Source: Paenibacillus sp. FSL H3-0469
GTDB lineage: Bacteria; Bacillota; Bacilli; Paenibacillales; Paenibacillaceae
NCBI RefSeq assembly: GCF_038051945.1
Contig: NZ_CP150302.1
Location: 7,705,165 to 7,769,164, forward strand
DNA: 64,000 bases
Reading direction: 5' to 3'
Made by a program: the position numbers and the translations under genes. The stretch's first letter is position 1. Each line of letters opens with the position of its first letter. The notes beneath the pieces were generated by a model. That model saw only the letters and a program-made list of their open reading frames with translations, was not told where the DNA came from and did no database searches. Of the stretch, positions 24,745 to 33,804 are shown piece after piece.

Positions 24745-27180
24745 TTAACCGAGAGTGACTACAACCTGGTGTACTGCACCGTCGCCTGCAGGAGCGATAA
24801 TGTTGCCTTCCACGGCAGTGCCGTCGAGGGTCAGGCTGGCTACGCCTTTGGAGACATGGTTCGGATTCTGGATCGAGATCACATAGGTGTCGCCGCGGAA
24901 GACGCGGGTAATCTCGAAGCCGTCCCATTCTGCAGGGATACAAGGGTCAACCTTGAGCCCGGCGAAGTCTGCCTGAATCCCCAGGATAGACTGTGTAATC
25001 GCTACATAGTTCCATGCGGCTGTACCTGTGAGCCAGGAGTTTTTCGCTTCCCCGTGACGTACGGCATCTTTACCGGCGATCATCTGGGAGTACACGTAAG
25101 GCTCCATACGGTGCACTTCGCTGATGTCCTCCAGGTAGGCCGGAGCGATTTTGCGGTAGATGTCAAAAGCTCTGTCGCCATGTCCAAGGACTGTCTCTGC
25201 AATCATGATCCACGGGTTGTTATGGCAGAAGATCCCGGCATTCTCTTTGTAGCCCGGAGGGTACGTGGAGATTTCACCTAAGTTCACATAGTATTTGGAA
25301 TATGGAGGCTGCTGCAAAACGATACCATAGTCCGTATCCAGACGTTCCTGCACGGAAGTCAGGGCGCGGGCCGCTTCACCGTTCTCTACACCGATACCGG
25401 CCATTACGCACATGCCTTGCGGCTCGATGAAGATCTGTCCTTCTTCGTTCTCCTTGCTGCCGATCTTGTCGCCATAGTGGTCATAAGCGCGCAGGAACCA
25501 GTCGCCGTCGAAGCCGTGGGACAACGTAATGGCACTCATGTTCTCAATCTTGGCAACAGCGTCAGCGGCTACATCATCCAGTCCGCGCATCCGGCAGATC
25601 TCGGCATAGTCCGGTCCTACGAAGACGAACAGACCTGCGATGAACACAGATTCCGCTACGCCGCCTGCGATATTCTCCGTGGTCTGGAACGATTCTCCCG
25701 GTTCGGTAGAGAAGCAGTTCAGGTTCAGACAGTCATTCCAGTCCGCGCGTCCGATCAGCGGCAGGCCGTGAGGCCCGAGGTTGTTCGTCACATGCTCGAA
25801 GCTCAGCTTCAGATGCTCGAACAGGGTTGCAGTATGATCCGGATTGCTGTCAAAAGGAACCTGCTCATCAAGGATCGAATAGTCGCCGGTCTCCTTAATA
25901 TAGGCAGCTGTACCAGAGATCAGCCAGAGCGGATCATCGTTGAAGCCGGAGCCGACTTCATTGTTGCCCTTCTTGGTAAGCGGCTGGTACTGGTGATATG
26001 CGCTGCCGTCAGGGAACTGGGTAGCGGCGATATCGAGAATCCGTTCTCTGGCACGCTCAGGAATCTGGTGGACGAAACCGAGCAAATCCTGGTTGGAGTC
26101 GCGGAAGCCCATACCGCGGCCGATTCCGGATTCGAAGTACGAAGCGGAACGGGACATGTTGAAGGTTACCATACACTGGTACGGATTCCAGATGTTCACC
26201 ATCCGGTTCAGCTTGTCGTCACCGCTCTTGATCTGGTATTTGGACAGCAGATTATCCCAGTGTGCAGCCAGAACCTCCAGAGCAGCATCCACTTGGGCAT
26301 CTGTAGCAAACTGATCGATGACAGCCTGGGCAGGCTTCTTGTTAATAACGTTCAGGGCTTCCCATTTCTCATCCTCAGGATTCTCGATATAGCCGAGCAC
26401 GAAGATGAAGCTTTGTTCTTCACCCGGCTCCAGCGTGATGTCCAGAGCGTGGGAGCCGATTGGCGACCAGCCGCTGGCGACAGAGTTAGTAGCTTCACCG
26501 GCAGCAACCGCCTGCGGAGCATCCAGGCCATTGTACATGCCCACGAACGATTCGCGGTCCGTATCGAAGCCGGCAATTTCCTTATTTACAGAATAGAAGG
26601 CGTAGTGGTTTCTGCGCTCGCGGTATTCTGTTTTGTGATAAATGACGGAATCCTTCACTTCGACTTCGCCCGTGCTGAGGTTACGCTGGAAGTTGGTCAT
26701 ATCATCGTTGGCATTCCACAGGCAGAACTCGGCAAAAGAGAAGAGCTTCACAGTCTTCTTCACATCGCCTGTGTTCTTAATGACCAGACGGTGGACTTCC
26801 GCATTGTGGCCCATCGGTACAAAAGCAAGCTGATTCACGGAAATGCCGTTACGCTCGCCAGTAATGGAAGTGTAGCCCAGACCATGGCGGCATTCGTAGA
26901 AATCGAGATCCCGCTTCACCGGCATCCAGCCCGGAGTCCAGAAGTCCCCGCCATCGTGCAGGTAGTAATAGCGGCCGCCGGTATCCAGCGGAATATTGTT
27001 ATACCGGTAACGGGTAAGTCTTCTCATCCGCGCATCGCGGTAGAAGGTATAACCCCCGGCAGTATTAGAGATCAGGCCGAAAAACTGCTCGTTGCCGAGG
27101 TAGTTAATCCAAGGGTAAGGGGTTTTGGGGGTGTTGATTACATACTCTTTGCGGGTGTCGTCAAAATTTCCGAATTTCAT
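24745..27180 (-). CDS. Cellobiose phosphorylase (GH94)
   Basis: The product has 811 residues from ATG 27180 (MKFGNFDDTRKEYVI, the usual family start); TTG 27189 is an alternative. The N-terminal beta-sandwich spans roughly 1-300 and the (alpha/alpha)6 barrel follows. GRADWNDCLNLNCFS near residue 480 holds the catalytic aspartate, and GRGMGFRDSNQDLLG and YPPGYKENAGIFCHNNPW are family motifs. It splits cellobiose with phosphate to glucose-1-phosphate and glucose inside the cell, saving ATP. Length fits cellobiose phosphorylases and is far shorter than cellodextrin/chitobiose relatives. A LacI operator lies 23 bases upstream; the regulator gene is the next one upstream. Confidence 0.9.
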   Translation of the reverse strand: MKFGNFDDTRKEYVINTPKTPYPWINYLGNEQFFGLISNTAGGYTFYRDARMRRLTRYRYNNIPLDTGGRYYYLHDGGDFWTPGWMPVKRDLDFYECRHGLGYTSITGERNGISVNQLAFVPMGHNAEVHRLVIKNTGDVKKTVKLFSFAEFCLWNANDDMTNFQRNLSTGEVEVKDSVIYHKTEYRERRNHYAFYSVNKEIAGFDTDRESFVGMYNGLDAPQAVAAGEATNSVASGWSPIGSHALDITLEPGEEQSFIFVLGYIENPEDEKWEALNVINKKPAQAVIDQFATDAQVDAALEVLAAHWDNLLSKYQIKSGDDKLNRMVNIWNPYQCMVTFNMSRSASYFESGIGRGMGFRDSNQDLLGFVHQIPERARERILDIAATQFPDGSAYHQYQPLTKKGNNEVGSGFNDDPLWLISGTAAYIKETGDYSILDEQVPFDSNPDHTATLFEHLKLSFEHVTNNLGPHGLPLIGRADWNDCLNLNCFSTEPGESFQTTENIAGGVAESVFIAGLFVFVGPDYAEICRMRGLDDVAADAVAKIENMSAITLSHGFDGDWFLRAYDHYGDKIGSKENEEGQIFIEPQGMCVMAGIGVENGEAARALTSVQERLDTDYGIVLQQPPYSKYYVNLGEISTYPPGYKENAGIFCHNNPWIMIAETVLGHGDRAFDIYRKIAPAYLEDISEVHRMEPYVYSQMIAGKDAVRHGEAKNSWLTGTAAWNYVAITQSILGIQADFAGLKVDPCIPAEWDGFEITRVFRGDTYVISIQNPNHVSKGVASLTLDGTAVEGNIIAPAGDGAVHQVVVTLG

Positions 27181-27202
27181 GAGAGACAAGTCTCCTTTCG
27201 AT

Positions 27203-27220
27203 TGTGAACGCGCGTTTACA
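27203..27220. promoter_or_regulatory. LacI-family operator before cellobiose phosphorylase
   Basis: TGTGAACGCGCGTTTACA is an 18-bp palindrome with one mismatch. It shares the core AACGCGCGTTTA with the box before the LacI gene (28367-28384) and has the CG centre typical of LacI/GalR operators. Confidence 0.8.
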
Positions 27221-27227
27221 AAACGGA

Positions 27228-27258
27228 GAAAAAATTCCCTTGGGGCAAGGGATTTTTC
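27228..27258 (-). terminator. Terminator after the LacI gene
   Basis: On the minus strand AAAAATCCCTTG-CCC-CAAGGGAATTTTTT forms a 9-12 bp stem ending in T residues, 35-60 bases after the LacI stop. The phosphorylase therefore has its own promoter between this hairpin and its start, the same place as the operator. Confidence 0.7.
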
Positions 27259-27291
27259 TGTAACCGGATAAGTGCAATATGCGGTAAAACT

Positions 27292-28350
27292 TTACGGCTT
27301 CTTCGGTGGCTGACAGGAATCCCGGGTAATCAGACTCGCCGGGAAACTGATGGTGCTGAAGGTCGGCTGCTGTGAATCACATAGCTCAATGACCTTCTCG
27401 ACTGCGGCTTTGGACATTTCATAAATCGGCAGGCGGACGGAGGTCAGCTTGGGATGAATCCGCGCAGCAAGCTGCACATCGTCGAACCCCGCGATGGAGA
27501 TATCCTCCGGCACGGAAATGCCATGCTCCGAGAACGCTTCCATCGCCGAAATAGCCATATCATCGTTGGAGGAGAAGAAGGCAGTGGGCAGCGGTCCGCC
27601 GGACTCCAGCAGCTTCTTCACCTCCTGATAGGCGGTCTCCTTGAGAAAATCACCCTGAAGGACGAAGTCCTGCTGCAGGGCAAGTCCATGGCGCTTCAGC
27701 GTATCCTCGTAAGCCATGTAGCGCTCCCGCCCAGAATAAGTATTCATCCGCCCGCAGATCATGCCGATTTCCTGATGGCCGAGGCCGATTAAGTATTCAA
27801 TGGCTTCAACCGTACCTTCATAATCCTTGGAATTCACAATAGCGAGATGATTACGGTCCAGATGCTCGGACATAATCTCCGAAATGTCATAATCGATCAG
27901 CACAAGCGGGGAGCCGAGACCCACCATCTCCCTTACAATCTCGATATCCTTCTGGGTGCCGACAATGATGCCGCCGTCAATCCGCTTCTGCAGGAAGGCC
28001 TGCTTGACCTTCAGGAAGTCGTCAGGAGAATAGACGGTGTGAATCAGAACATAACAGCCGCGGGCATTCGACGTATCTACCACAGCATCGACGAACGGGG
28101 CAAAATAATTATTCTGATAAATCCGCGTTGCATTCTCCTTCTCGTTCATGCTGATGGCAAACAGCCCGATCGTGTCGGTCTTCTTGCCGGCCAGAGCCCG
28201 GGCGAAGCTGTTCGGCTCGTACTGATGCTGTTCAATTACCTTCAGCACCTTGGCCCGGGTCTCTTCAGGGACATTGGAATAGTTGTTGATCACACGGGAT
28301 ACGGTGCTTCGCGAAACCCCGGCTAGCTTGGCAATATCTTCGCTTCGCAT
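27292..28350 (-). CDS. LacI-family repressor of the cellobiose phosphorylase gene
   Basis: The product has 352 residues. The N-terminal helix-turn-helix and hinge read MRSEDIAKLAGVSRSTVSRV and YEPNSFARALAGKKT. A periplasmic-binding-like sensor domain spans 60-340 (TIGLFAISM, RIDGGIIVGTQ, SIAGFDDVQLAARIHPKLTS). It lies upstream of and codirectional with the phosphorylase. Near-identical palindromes precede both genes, so it probably represses itself and the phosphorylase until cellobiose or a derivative binds. CcpA-type function is less likely, because the sensor domain is not close to CcpA and the target is local. Confidence 0.88.
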   Translation of the reverse strand: MRSEDIAKLAGVSRSTVSRVINNYSNVPEETRAKVLKVIEQHQYEPNSFARALAGKKTDTIGLFAISMNEKENATRIYQNNYFAPFVDAVVDTSNARGCYVLIHTVYSPDDFLKVKQAFLQKRIDGGIIVGTQKDIEIVREMVGLGSPLVLIDYDISEIMSEHLDRNHLAIVNSKDYEGTVEAIEYLIGLGHQEIGMICGRMNTYSGRERYMAYEDTLKRHGLALQQDFVLQGDFLKETAYQEVKKLLESGGPLPTAFFSSNDDMAISAMEAFSEHGISVPEDISIAGFDDVQLAARIHPKLTSVRLPIYEMSKAAVEKVIELCDSQQPTFSTISFPASLITRDSCQPPKKP

Positions 28351-28366
28351 AATGTACCCCCTCTAA

Positions 28367-28384
28367 TGTAAACGCGCGTTTATG
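28367..28384. promoter_or_regulatory. LacI-family operator before its own gene
   Basis: TGTAAACGCGCGTTTATG, an 18-bp palindrome with two mismatches at one edge, lies 17 bases upstream of the LacI start. It shares AACGCGCGTTTA with the box at 27203-27220. Being in the divergent region, it might also affect the rightward kinase operon. Confidence 0.8.
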
Positions 28385-28553
28385 AATTCATTGTAGAATA
28401 AATCTGTCCAGCGGTCAATCGTCCGCCGCAACATTTTTGCCATGCGATAAGAGCGTTTCCACTTGCCGGATTCTCTGATCTGCGTTACAACTAGAGACAA
28501 ATCATAGCTCCACAGAGCTGCGGGGAGAAGGAGGGCTAATTATCTTTTATTCG

Positions 28554-30365
28554 TTGAAAAACCGCTTGATCGCGTTCTTTGTTGTGCTGCTGGTGCTGTC
28601 CTTCGGCACGATGTCGCTGCTGCTGTTCAATCAGTCACGCATGATTATCCGCTCTTATATCGAATCCTCTGCCCTGGAGAAAATGGACGAGTACGGGTCA
28701 TTTATCAATATGGCGCTGCAGCAGAGCTATGACTTGTCCTCTCTGGTCTATAACAGTGATATTACCCAGAAATGGGATACCCAGCTTACGAATCCCGCTT
28801 CTACCGAAGGACAGAAGATGCTCGCAAGCATTACCATGAGCAAATTCCTGACCCAGACGACCAACAATTATTCGATTGTCTCCTCGGTCAGCATCTACCG
28901 GGAGGAGGGGCTGCGGGTCGGAGCCGAGAATCAGGTGATTACAGATACCTCCTTCAGGCAGGAGGCCTGGTACCGCAATTTCATTGAACACAGCAATCAC
29001 TGGGTTCCGGCCCATACCGATCAGGCGGAGATCAAGGGGGCCAAGCCGTACGAGGTGGTGAGCCTGCTGCTGCCGATAGGTATCTTTGAGCCATCGCTGG
29101 CGAGGAATGTAATGAAGGTGAATATCAAGGCGGACTTTCTGCTGGAGCCGCTGAATCGCATACACCTGGGTGAAAGCGGTACCATCTTCCTGCTGAATGA
29201 GCAAGGCAGCCCCATTCTGTCCCAGGAGGAGTACAGCGCCTATCCGGAAGCGGCGAAGGAGGTTGACCGGGTCCGGTCAGGCCGGACCTTGCAGGGGGTG
29301 AGCTACCTGGAGGATCAGCAGGGTGCCTCTCATATTCTGGTCTATAAAAAGCTGCCCATCACCAACTGGCTTCTGGTGGGCTTTGTCTCGGAGAGGGACC
29401 TGTATGCCAATCTGTTCAAGCTTCAGAAAAGCATCATTGTGTTCGCTTCGATTATGCTGATAGCCGCCTTTGTACTGGCTTACTGGATCTCCTACGGGAT
29501 TACCAAGCCGCTGTCCCGCCTGGTGTCGGCTATGCGCCATGTGCAGAAGGGGGACTTCGCCCAGGCCGAGCGGCTGACCCCGCCTGAGCGCAGGATACGG
29601 AGCGAGGTCGATTACGCCACCGATACCTTCCGTAACATGGTCCGGCAGCTGCGGCATCTGATCCGGACCGAGTTCGAACAGAAGCTCCTGCGCCAGCAGG
29701 CGGAATATAAGGCGCTGCTGATGCAGATGAATCCGCATTTCCTGTTCAATACGCTGGAGCTGATGAGTAGTCTGGCTATCCAGCAGCGGACGAAGGACAC
29801 CGTTACGGTCATTGATTCGCTGGGCAAAATGCTCAGATTCTCGCTGCGCATCAGCGAGGATCTGATTCCGCTGCGCGAGGAGTTAAGGTATGTCCGCTAT
29901 TATATGTCCATTCTGGAAATCCGCTTCGGTCCGGGTCTGGATCTGCAGCTGGAAGAGGAGGGGACACTTGACGATCTGGAAATCGTCAAGTTCCTGCTTC
30001 AGCCGCTGATTGAGAATGCGGTGAAATACAGCTTCATTCACCAGGCGCATGCCAAGGTGCGGATAATAGTGAGACAGGACGGGGAACGGCTGGTTCTGTC
30101 CGTGGCTGACAATGGCATCGGGATGGACCCGGAACTGCTGCGGCAGCAGCATCATCAGGATATGCGTCAGCAGCTGGAGCAGCTTCTGCAGAGCAGAACG
30201 CATCAGATTGGACTGCGTAATGTGCTGGCGAGATGCTGGCTCTATTACGGCGATTTGTTCAGCTTCCGGATCGATTCGGATCAAGACAAGCGGGGCACCT
30301 CTATTGAGCTGAGCCTGCCCCTGCAGAGGAGGAATGAAGATGTATCGCGTATTGATCGTGGATGA
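28554..30365 (+). CDS. YesM-type sensor histidine kinase
   Basis: The product has 603 residues from TTG 28554. Helix 1 spans about residues 4-24, an extracellular dCache-like sensor about 30-285, helix 2 about 290-312, then HAMP. Next come the His_kinase region (QMNPHFLFNTLELMSSLAIQ, phosphorylated His) and a HATPase with LLQPLIENAVKYSF and DNGIGMDPE. The better ribosome-binding site AAGGAGGG (28528-28535) precedes ATT (28539) and ATC (28542). Starting there gives I-F-Y-S-L-K-N-R-L, the usual opening after Met in this family, so initiation at a non-ATG codon is likely. A cre-like TAAGAGCGTTTCCA lies at 28448-28461. It controls the sugar transporter with the next gene. Confidence 0.9.
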   Translation: MKNRLIAFFVVLLVLSFGTMSLLLFNQSRMIIRSYIESSALEKMDEYGSFINMALQQSYDLSSLVYNSDITQKWDTQLTNPASTEGQKMLASITMSKFLTQTTNNYSIVSSVSIYREEGLRVGAENQVITDTSFRQEAWYRNFIEHSNHWVPAHTDQAEIKGAKPYEVVSLLLPIGIFEPSLARNVMKVNIKADFLLEPLNRIHLGESGTIFLLNEQGSPILSQEEYSAYPEAAKEVDRVRSGRTLQGVSYLEDQQGASHILVYKKLPITNWLLVGFVSERDLYANLFKLQKSIIVFASIMLIAAFVLAYWISYGITKPLSRLVSAMRHVQKGDFAQAERLTPPERRIRSEVDYATDTFRNMVRQLRHLIRTEFEQKLLRQQAEYKALLMQMNPHFLFNTLELMSSLAIQQRTKDTVTVIDSLGKMLRFSLRISEDLIPLREELRYVRYYMSILEIRFGPGLDLQLEEEGTLDDLEIVKFLLQPLIENAVKYSFIHQAHAKVRIIVRQDGERLVLSVADNGIGMDPELLRQQHHQDMRQQLEQLLQSRTHQIGLRNVLARCWLYYGDLFSFRIDSDQDKRGTSIELSLPLQRRNEDVSRIDRG

Positions 30366-31947
30366 TGAGCCGGAGATCCGTCAGGGCCTGCGGCTCAAGG
30401 CGGACTTTGCCGGTCTCGGGATGAGCGTAACCGGTGAGGCAGGCAACGGGCTGGAAGCCATGGAACGGCTGGCCCGTGAGCCGGTTGACATTGTGATCAC
30501 AGATATGAATATGCCTGTCATGAACGGCGTCTCTGTGCTTGAGGATTGCTACAGGCTCTACCCGGAGCTGAAGCTGATTGTGATTACCGGCTATGAGGAT
30601 TTCCAGTATGCCAGAGCGGCGGTCCGCAATCAGGCGCGTGATTATTTGCTGAAGCCGGTGACCGGGGATGAACTGACGGCGGTACTCCTGAAGGTGAAGG
30701 AGGAGCTGGACCGGGAGCGTAGTGAGCAGGACCGGCAGGCCTTCGCCCAGTGGCGTCTGTCCCAGTATTACAAGGAGATGAAGGAGCATTTCCTGGTGCA
30801 GCTTGTCAAAGAGGAGGTGGAGCAGGCGGCTGTGCTGAAGGAGCGTGCCGCACTGTTTGAGCTGGGCGAGTGGGATCTCGCCGATGTACGCTTCGTGACA
30901 GCCGGACTCCGCGAACGGACAGGGGATGCACCGGAGGCGCCGGAGCGCACGCCCGGTATGCTGCGTCTGCCGTTTGAGCTGCTGGGCAGAGAATTCGCAG
31001 GCGGATACGGCAGTCCTTGCGCTGTATTCCGCGATCCGAATTATCCGGGGCTGGTGCATTATATACTGCAAGATGGTGGAACAGATCTGGCACACTTCAG
31101 TGCGGAGCTGGCCGGATGTGTCACCGCACATCTCGGCTACGAGCCGGTCATCGGCTATAGCGGACTCAAGCTTGGCTTCAGCCAGTGGAAGGAAGGCTAT
31201 CTGGAATCGCTGCTGTCCTGGAATCTCTCGGAGAATGCGGCCATCCCCCTGGCCGCAGGAAGGGCGGAACCGGAACCCGTTCTGACCGATGAGCTGGCAC
31301 GGACCTTGCGCCGCCTGCTGCTTCAGGGAGAGCGGGACGCCACCCGGCAGACGGTGAGGCGTGAATTGCAGGCAGCCTTCGCCCAGTCGCGGTCCTGCCT
31401 GGTGAAGCTGATCTTCCAGCTGTATTTGCTTGTGGATACTGCGGTTGGCGCTGCGGCAGACCGGGGCGGGCAGGCCCAGCAGCTATGGCTGTATCCCGAA
31501 ATGGTCCATAGGCTGGATTCGGTAGACAAGGCTGAACAATTCCTCATGGAGCTTATAGACCATGCGGACCGTGCGGTGCAGGCTGGCGGAGATGCCGAGG
31601 ATTCGGTCATCCGTACGGCGACACAATATATCGACAGCAATTACATGTATGATCTCAACCTGACCCAGCTCGCCCAGCGGTTCAATTACAATTCATCGTA
31701 TTTCTCGGAGCTGTTCAAAGCCAAGGTCGGCCGGAGCTTCATGGCCTATCTGACCGGCACCCGGATGGCCCAAGCCACGCACCTGCTGGTAAGTACAACC
31801 CTTGGACTCTGGGATATTGCCGAGCTTACCGGGTTCTCGAATGCCAGCTACTTCAGCGCAAGATTCAAAAAGATGTACGGCATCGCCCCGTCGGACTTCC
31901 GCCAGAACCCACCCGAAAAATTCAATAGCCAGCAGCCGAAGAAATAG
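30340..31947 (+). CDS. YesN-type AraC-family response regulator
   Basis: The product has 535 residues from ATG 30340, seven bases after GAGGAGGA; ATG 30334 touches that site. It overlaps the kinase gene by 26 bases. The receiver domain spans 1-120 with VDDEPEIRQGL, the phospho-acceptor Asp in IVITDMNMPVMNG, and a Lys in DYLLKPV. A long linker domain follows. The C-terminal AraC double helix-turn-helix covers about 435-530 (LNLTQLAQRFNYNSSYFSEL, then GFSNASYFSARFKKMYGIAP). It would activate the downstream transporter operon, whose promoter starts three bases after its stop. Confidence 0.92.
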   Translation: MYRVLIVDDEPEIRQGLRLKADFAGLGMSVTGEAGNGLEAMERLAREPVDIVITDMNMPVMNGVSVLEDCYRLYPELKLIVITGYEDFQYARAAVRNQARDYLLKPVTGDELTAVLLKVKEELDRERSEQDRQAFAQWRLSQYYKEMKEHFLVQLVKEEVEQAAVLKERAALFELGEWDLADVRFVTAGLRERTGDAPEAPERTPGMLRLPFELLGREFAGGYGSPCAVFRDPNYPGLVHYILQDGGTDLAHFSAELAGCVTAHLGYEPVIGYSGLKLGFSQWKEGYLESLLSWNLSENAAIPLAAGRAEPEPVLTDELARTLRRLLLQGERDATRQTVRRELQAAFAQSRSCLVKLIFQLYLLVDTAVGAAADRGGQAQQLWLYPEMVHRLDSVDKAEQFLMELIDHADRAVQAGGDAEDSVIRTATQYIDSNYMYDLNLTQLAQRFNYNSSYFSELFKAKVGRSFMAYLTGTRMAQATHLLVSTTLGLWDIAELTGFSNASYFSARFKKMYGIAPSDFRQNPPEKFNSQQPKK

Positions 31948-31949
31948 CA

Positions 31950-31978
31950 TTCAAGCAGGTGGCGCTTCTTCCTATAAT
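31950..31978 (+). promoter_or_regulatory. Promoter before the sugar ABC operon
   Basis: TTCAAG (31950-31955), 17 bp, TATAAT (31973-31978). The weak -35 box fits a promoter needing an activator such as the adjacent YesN-type regulator. Confidence 0.6.
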
Positions 31979-32010
31979 GAGCCTATATCCATGAAGAGGA
32001 GGAGGCGCAT

Positions 32011-32925
32011 ATGAAGACAGCACACAGACCGGCTATGTGGAGAAGGAGCGGCACCGCTTACCTGTTCCTGCTCCCGTGGCTGATCGGATTTTTTGGACTG
32101 ACCCTGGGCCCCATGCTGGGTTCGCTCTATCTGTCCCTGACCAAGTATAACCTGCTGAACGCCCCGGAATGGCTGGGGCTGGCGAATTACAGGCACATCT
32201 TCACGGCAGACGAATATTTCTACCAATCGCTGTCGGTAACCTTCCGGTACGTGCTATTCTCGGTCCCGCTGAAAATGGCCTTTGCCCTCTTGGTCGCCGT
32301 TGCCTTGAACAAAGGCATCCGGGCGCTGGGCATCTACCGGACCGTCTATTACATTCCCTCCCTGCTCGGGGGAAGCGTAGCGATCGCGATCGTCTGGCGT
32401 CAGATTTTTGACGGGGAAGGGCTGGTCAATCATTTCCTCGGCTGGTTCGGGATCGAGGGTCCGGCCTGGATCGCCCATCCCAGCTACATTCTCTCCACCA
32501 TCGTCACCTTGTCGATCTGGCAGTTCGGCTCGGCGATGGTCATCTTCCTGGCTGGAATCAAGCAGATTCCGGCTGACCTGTACGAAGCGGCGCAGGTGGA
32601 CGGAGCCGGGAAGCTGCGGCAATTCGCGCGGATTACACTGCCGATGCTGTCACCTGTGATCTTTTTTAACCTGGTCATGGGGATCATTAATTCCTTCCAG
32701 GTCTTCACACCGGGATACGTGATTGGGGATGGGCGGGGCGGTCCGGTCAACTCCACTCTGTTCTATACGCTGTATCTGTATCTCAAGGGCTTCTCCTTCT
32801 TCGATATGGGCTATGCCGCGGCTCTGGCGTGGATCATGCTGATCATTATCGGCCTGTTCACCTCCATCGTGTTCATAACCTCCCGGTTCTGGGTGTTCTA
32901 CGGCGACGGAAAGGACGTGCGATAA
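32011..32925 (+). CDS. Sugar ABC transporter permease (UgpA/MalF type)
   Basis: The product has 304 residues with six membrane helices. The EAA loop is present as YEAAQVDGAGKLRQFARITL, the site that contacts the ATPase. The N-terminus (GTAYLFLLPWLIGFFGL) and PGYVIGDGRGGP segment are typical of CUT1-family lipoprotein-dependent permeases. It pairs with the next gene. No ATPase gene is in the operon, as is usual for CUT1 systems of Bacillota that borrow a shared MsmX-like ATPase. GAAGAGGAGGAGGCGC precedes the ATG. Confidence 0.93.
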   Translation: MKTAHRPAMWRRSGTAYLFLLPWLIGFFGLTLGPMLGSLYLSLTKYNLLNAPEWLGLANYRHIFTADEYFYQSLSVTFRYVLFSVPLKMAFALLVAVALNKGIRALGIYRTVYYIPSLLGGSVAIAIVWRQIFDGEGLVNHFLGWFGIEGPAWIAHPSYILSTIVTLSIWQFGSAMVIFLAGIKQIPADLYEAAQVDGAGKLRQFARITLPMLSPVIFFNLVMGIINSFQVFTPGYVIGDGRGGPVNSTLFYTLYLYLKGFSFFDMGYAAALAWIMLIIIGLFTSIVFITSRFWVFYGDGKDVR

Positions 32926-32928
32926 TTC

Positions 32929-33768
32929 ATGGCTGAATCCAAAATGATCTTCAGGCTCGGCAAGCATGGCGTCATTATTCTGTTCGGGCTGCTGATGCTG
33001 TATCCGGTGCTGTGGCTGCTGTCCAGTTCCTTTAAGCCGAATGAGCTGATCTTCTCGGAGCCGGGTCTGTGGCCGTCGAGGTTTACACTGGAGAATTATT
33101 TGAATGGCTGGAAGGGTCTGCAGGGCATCTCGTTCAGCCGCTTCTTCCTTAATTCCGCTACCATCTCGGTGCTGTCGGTAATCGGCAATATTCTGACCTG
33201 CTCGCTGGCGGCTTACGCCTTTGCCCGGCTGGAGTTCCGCTTCAAAGGTGTGCTGTTCGCCTGCATGCTGGTGACGATTATGCTGCCATACCATGTCCTG
33301 CTGATTCCGCAATATATTATCTTCAGCAAGCTGGAGTGGGTGAACACATATCTGCCGCTGATCGTTCCCAAATGGCTGGCGCATGATTCGTTCTTCATTC
33401 TGCTGATGATCCAGTTCATCCGCGGCATTCCGAAGGAGCTGGACGAGAGTGCGACCATTGACGGTTGCGGCCAGGGCCAGCTCTACTTCCGGATCATTAT
33501 TCCGCTGCTGGTTCCGGCGCTGATCACTACAGCGATCTTCACGTTCATCTGGAGCTGGGATGACTTCTTCAGCCAGATGATCTATCTGAGCCGGATCAAT
33601 CTGTTCACGGTACAACTGGGCATACGTTCGCTCTATGACCCCTCGGGATCATCCGACTGGGGCGCGCTTCTGGCGATGTCCGTGCTGTCGCTTGTGCCGA
33701 TTATGACGATCTTTATGCTCTTCCAAAAGCATTTCCTGGAGGGCATTGCTACAACCGGCCTGAAATGA
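32929..33768 (+). CDS. Sugar ABC transporter permease (UgpE/MalG type)
   Basis: The product has 279 residues with six membrane helices and the EAA-loop equivalent DESATIDGCGQGQLYFRIII. It starts three bases after the stop of the first permease, so the two are coupled. The end, ALLAMSVLSLVPIMTIFMLF then QKHFLEGIATTGLK, is the classic CarD/MalG-type C-terminus. With its partner it forms the channel for an oligosaccharide delivered by the following binding protein. Confidence 0.93.
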   Translation: MAESKMIFRLGKHGVIILFGLLMLYPVLWLLSSSFKPNELIFSEPGLWPSRFTLENYLNGWKGLQGISFSRFFLNSATISVLSVIGNILTCSLAAYAFARLEFRFKGVLFACMLVTIMLPYHVLLIPQYIIFSKLEWVNTYLPLIVPKWLAHDSFFILLMIQFIRGIPKELDESATIDGCGQGQLYFRIIIPLLVPALITTAIFTFIWSWDDFFSQMIYLSRINLFTVQLGIRSLYDPSGSSDWGALLAMSVLSLVPIMTIFMLFQKHFLEGIATTGLK

Positions 33769-33804
33769 GCAAGCGATTACAATTACTCTTGGGGGGACTT
33801 AATC

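Noticed and set aside
25417..27207. 596-residue open frame on the + strand
   Set aside because: It is the shadow of cellobiose phosphorylase on the opposite strand; no ribosome-binding site, no family motif, unnatural composition.
32650..33615. 321-residue open frame on the - strand
   Set aside because: Antisense to the two sugar permeases, which carry clear EAA loops and membrane helices.
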